Shown here: positions 61,908 to 64,000 of the stretch, in pieces
Numbering within the stretch: the first letter of the stretch is position 1
Layout: each line of letters starts with the position of its first letter
Assembly (NCBI GenBank): GCA_019914945.1
Contig: CM034104.1
Span: 2,420,501 to 2,484,500, forward strand
DNA from: Typha latifolia
Lineage: Eukaryota; Streptophyta; Magnoliopsida; Poales; Typhaceae
Length of the DNA stretch: 64,000 nucleotides
Direction: 5' to 3'
Notes under the pieces: model-generated
Seen by the model: the letters and a program-made list of their open reading frames with translations, nothing else
Databases searched by the model: none
What the model was told of the DNA's origin: nothing
Translations under genes and position numbers: made by a program

Positions 61908-63461
61908 CGTCTTCTAGGAGTTGGAAGCAGCGGGGAGAAAAAACTTAGTGGTTTCATTTTCTAAACTAAATAAATATATTTATATGAAGGAGAGCTCACT
62001 CGCGCGGGAACTTTTTTTTAAAAAAAATATTACAAATAACACCTTACATTTAAACTATATTACAAATAAAGTTCTTTTTTGTTTTTGTTTACAAATAAAC
62101 CATTCTATTTGCTAATCGTTATGAAGGAGACATCATAACAATTATTAGCATATATGCTGCAAAGAAAGACAGGCCAAATGAATACTCAGAAATGAAAATA
62201 TTTGGTAATCCAATTGTCTAATAGCCTGTTGGGCCATACGTAGAAGCTTTAATCAGTTGCAAAGCATATTAAAGCAGAGCTTTCTCTACCCAACTGATGC
62301 TTTAAAACCTGGGAAGAAATTAACATTATGTGGCTGAGGGCTCTGATGCAGGAGCAACTGGTTTAAAGGTCTGACCGAATCAAGAAGAAAGCTAACCAGG
62401 GCCACAAGAAAGGATGCCAGGCATGCAGCTGAGGTGGCAATCTACTGATCACCATAACAACCAAAACAAATTACTATATTCTTAGTTTAAAAGAGAATAA
62501 GTTAAATATGGTAAAAGAACTTCATGAAGATTGTGGGAAGATGGAGGATCATGGGAGATATTTGTAACCATGAATACTTTAATCGTTCTTGCTATGGAAG
62601 ATTCAAGGCTAAAAACTATAACGTTTTCTACTTTTCTGTCTAGCTATCTCTGTATTAATGGAAGATCATGATTCTGGATTTCATAGTCTCAGGCTCTATA
62701 AATATCCGCTATGTAGGCTTTTTAAAGACACTTGAATGAAGTCGAGTGAATTATAAACTCTCTCAGTAAGTTGTCATTTTGTTGTTCTCTTCCTCGTATC
62801 TTGCTTAGTCAGTTTGTTGGCTAGATTCGGAGAGTTTTGTTCCAACGATGGTCGTGCCAACCAGCATGTGACACGAGGGGTGCCGCACGACACCTCTCCT
62901 AGTAGCTTCGCCGCTCGTCGTAGACCAGCCGACACCGCTCCCCGCCGCCTTCATCATCGTCGTTCGCCGCTGTCTCGTGGCCCTTGGGTCCCGAACTTAA
63001 GTTTTTCTTTCACCTGACCTAACCCGCCACTATTTCTTCCTCCTCAAGCTAGGGCACCCCATTGCGTGTGATTAGCGGCCCGAGCTCGGAGGCGATGAGA
63101 CAACGGTGAACAGCAATGACGACCTCGTCAGAGAATAGCGACGACGAGCGACGAGTGATGAGTGACAAAGGGTGAAGGTGAGTAATCTCCTTTTTCTCTC
63201 CCTCTTTTGCGGCACGTGCCGTGCCATGCTGTGCCAGTGGCACGACCATCCATGTTTTGTTCATCAAGAAGACCCTCCCGGCATCAGGTTCTACTTCAAA
63301 CAATAACGAGAGTGCCTAGTAGATTACTTATTGACTATCACACAAGTTCAACATGTTCAAATTGTGTAACTTATGGTCAAATATTTTACGACCAGAAGCA
63401 CAAGAAGAAGAAAAGTTGTCCGCCAGTGGTAAAGAAACTATTGATGAAAACACTGACTTAC
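61908..63461. other. Duplicated flank joining copy D to intron 5 of copy E
   Basis: Bases about 61950-62110 match the upstream region of copy B (about 50560-50700). From about 62150 the sequence matches intron 5 of copy C (from about 51493), interrupted by the hAT-like insertion at 62843-63254. The part of the B-C segment that carries exon 6 of C (51078-51225) is missing between these blocks. Confidence 0.75.
62843..63254. mobile_element. 412-bp non-autonomous hAT-like DNA transposon
   Basis: The element is bounded by perfect 8-bp direct repeats TTTTGTTC (62835-62842 and 63255-63262). The corresponding uninterrupted site in copy C intron 5 has one TTTTGTTC (53038-53045). Terminal inverted repeats are CAACGATGGTCGTGCCA at the left and CATGGATGGTCGTGCCA when the right end is reverse-complemented (15 of 17), with further CAGCATG matches inside. 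CA...TG ends and 8-bp target duplications are hallmarks of hAT elements. The interior is strikingly GC-rich compared with its AT-rich surroundings and encodes no transposase. A duplicated flanking G allows 9 bp, so a Mutator-like origin is the alternative. Confidence 0.8.
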
Positions 63462-63648
63462 TTATCGGGGAGTTGAAAAACAGGATATAGTTCATGTATG
63501 ATCTTCGCTAGCTCTGAGTAATGAGCAACTCTTTCAACTACACAATATCTTCCAGTTGCCGAGGGAAGTTCATATGCCAGAATATGAGCCATGGCAACAT
63601 CTTGAACGTGCACCCATCCAAAAGTAGCATTGGGAAATGTAGATGATC
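63462..63648 (-). CDS. Reductase copy E: exon 5 only (partial at window edge)
   Basis: The 187-bp exon encodes [63 protein letters not shown] with intact splice sites, the same length and phase as exon 5 of B and C. It is closest to copy C ([14 protein letters not shown]). Earlier exons would lie to the right of the window. No exon 6 exists at the expected place to the left, so the gene may lack its last 48 or so codons and be a pseudogene despite the open exon. Confidence 0.85.
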
Positions 63649-64000
63649 CTACAAGAAATCAAGTAAAATCATTAAATTCATCGTCCTTGAGACGTGCAAT
63701 GACACCTTCTATAGTAAACAATTATCTAGGCCATATAAAGTGACAGAATAGCTTGATCTTGATGTACAGACTTGATCACTGAACAGTAGTACATAGTATA
63801 TTGGAGCACAGATTTTTGCTAGATATAATAATACTAGAGATGAACTTCCTAGATATGAAATGTTGATAATTTTCTAAGAAAAGAAATTAAATATAAGTTA
63901 GGAACTGAATTTGCCAGAACCAGTAGATCATCTATAGCATACAACATCCACATCAATTTAGAGTATGTTCATAAGTCTTGACAACTAAATCATATTAAAC
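63649..64000 (-). other. Intron 4 of copy E, cut by the window end
   Basis: AT-rich sequence whose first part is homologous to copy C intron 4 (about 53390-53450). Exon 4 is not reached before base 64000. Confidence 0.6.

Noticed and set aside
62814..63303. Short frames on both strands inside the GC-rich insertion beside copy E
   Set aside because: They cross the insertion boundaries or lack any transposase motif; GC-rich sequence has few stops by composition.

Overview
The window is nuclear DNA of a flowering plant. It has multi-exon genes with GT-AG introns and AT-rich spacers, plant-only families (type-A response regulator, MORN-type PIP5K, plastid sigma factor, GT61, plant MIRO) and many long (CT)n/(AG)n microsatellites. 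GC-rich first exons (PIP5K, MIRO, GT61) that fall off toward AT-rich 3' exons suggest a monocot, probably not a grass; this is an inference. Gene models were assembled by hand by matching splice sites and reading phase, and every complete model closes in frame.

Layout. Plus strand: the last exon of an RPB5-family (NRPE5-type) RNA polymerase subunit (366-491), an annexin (1206-3295, 314 aa) and a type-A cytokinin response regulator (5455-6414, 189 aa). All later genes are on the minus strand: a strictosidine-synthase-like protein (7370-11736, 375 aa), a MORN-repeat phosphatidylinositol 4-phosphate 5-kinase (13167-17116, 741 aa), the splicing factor SMU2/RED (18111-23977, 568 aa), a GT61 glycosyltransferase (25332-27050, 477 aa), a plastid sigma-70 factor (28488-30368, 426 aa) and the mitochondrial Rho GTPase MIRO (31565-41862, 648 aa).

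From 42750 to the right edge lies a tandem array of short-chain reductase genes of the cinnamoyl-CoA reductase/phenylacetaldehyde reductase-like (SDR108E) type. In window order they are A (pseudogene), B (intact, 323 aa), C (intact, 325 aa), D (pseudogene) and E (only exon 5 in the window). The D-E segment is a degraded duplicate of B-C. This gives empty-site comparisons for two insertions: a 412-bp GC-rich hAT-like element with a perfect 8-bp target duplication beside E, and an 815-bp Harbinger/Tourist-like element in intron 5 of C.

The single-copy genes are ordinary housekeeping, signalling and organelle genes with no sign of acting as one pathway. The unusual content is the birth-and-death history of the reductase array and the repeated placement of sense-strand (CT)n tracts either within about 6 nt of first-intron 5' splice sites or about 20 nt before start codons. 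I saw no bacterial-type operon, CRISPR array, viral gene or rRNA/tRNA gene, and no clearly new multi-gene system.
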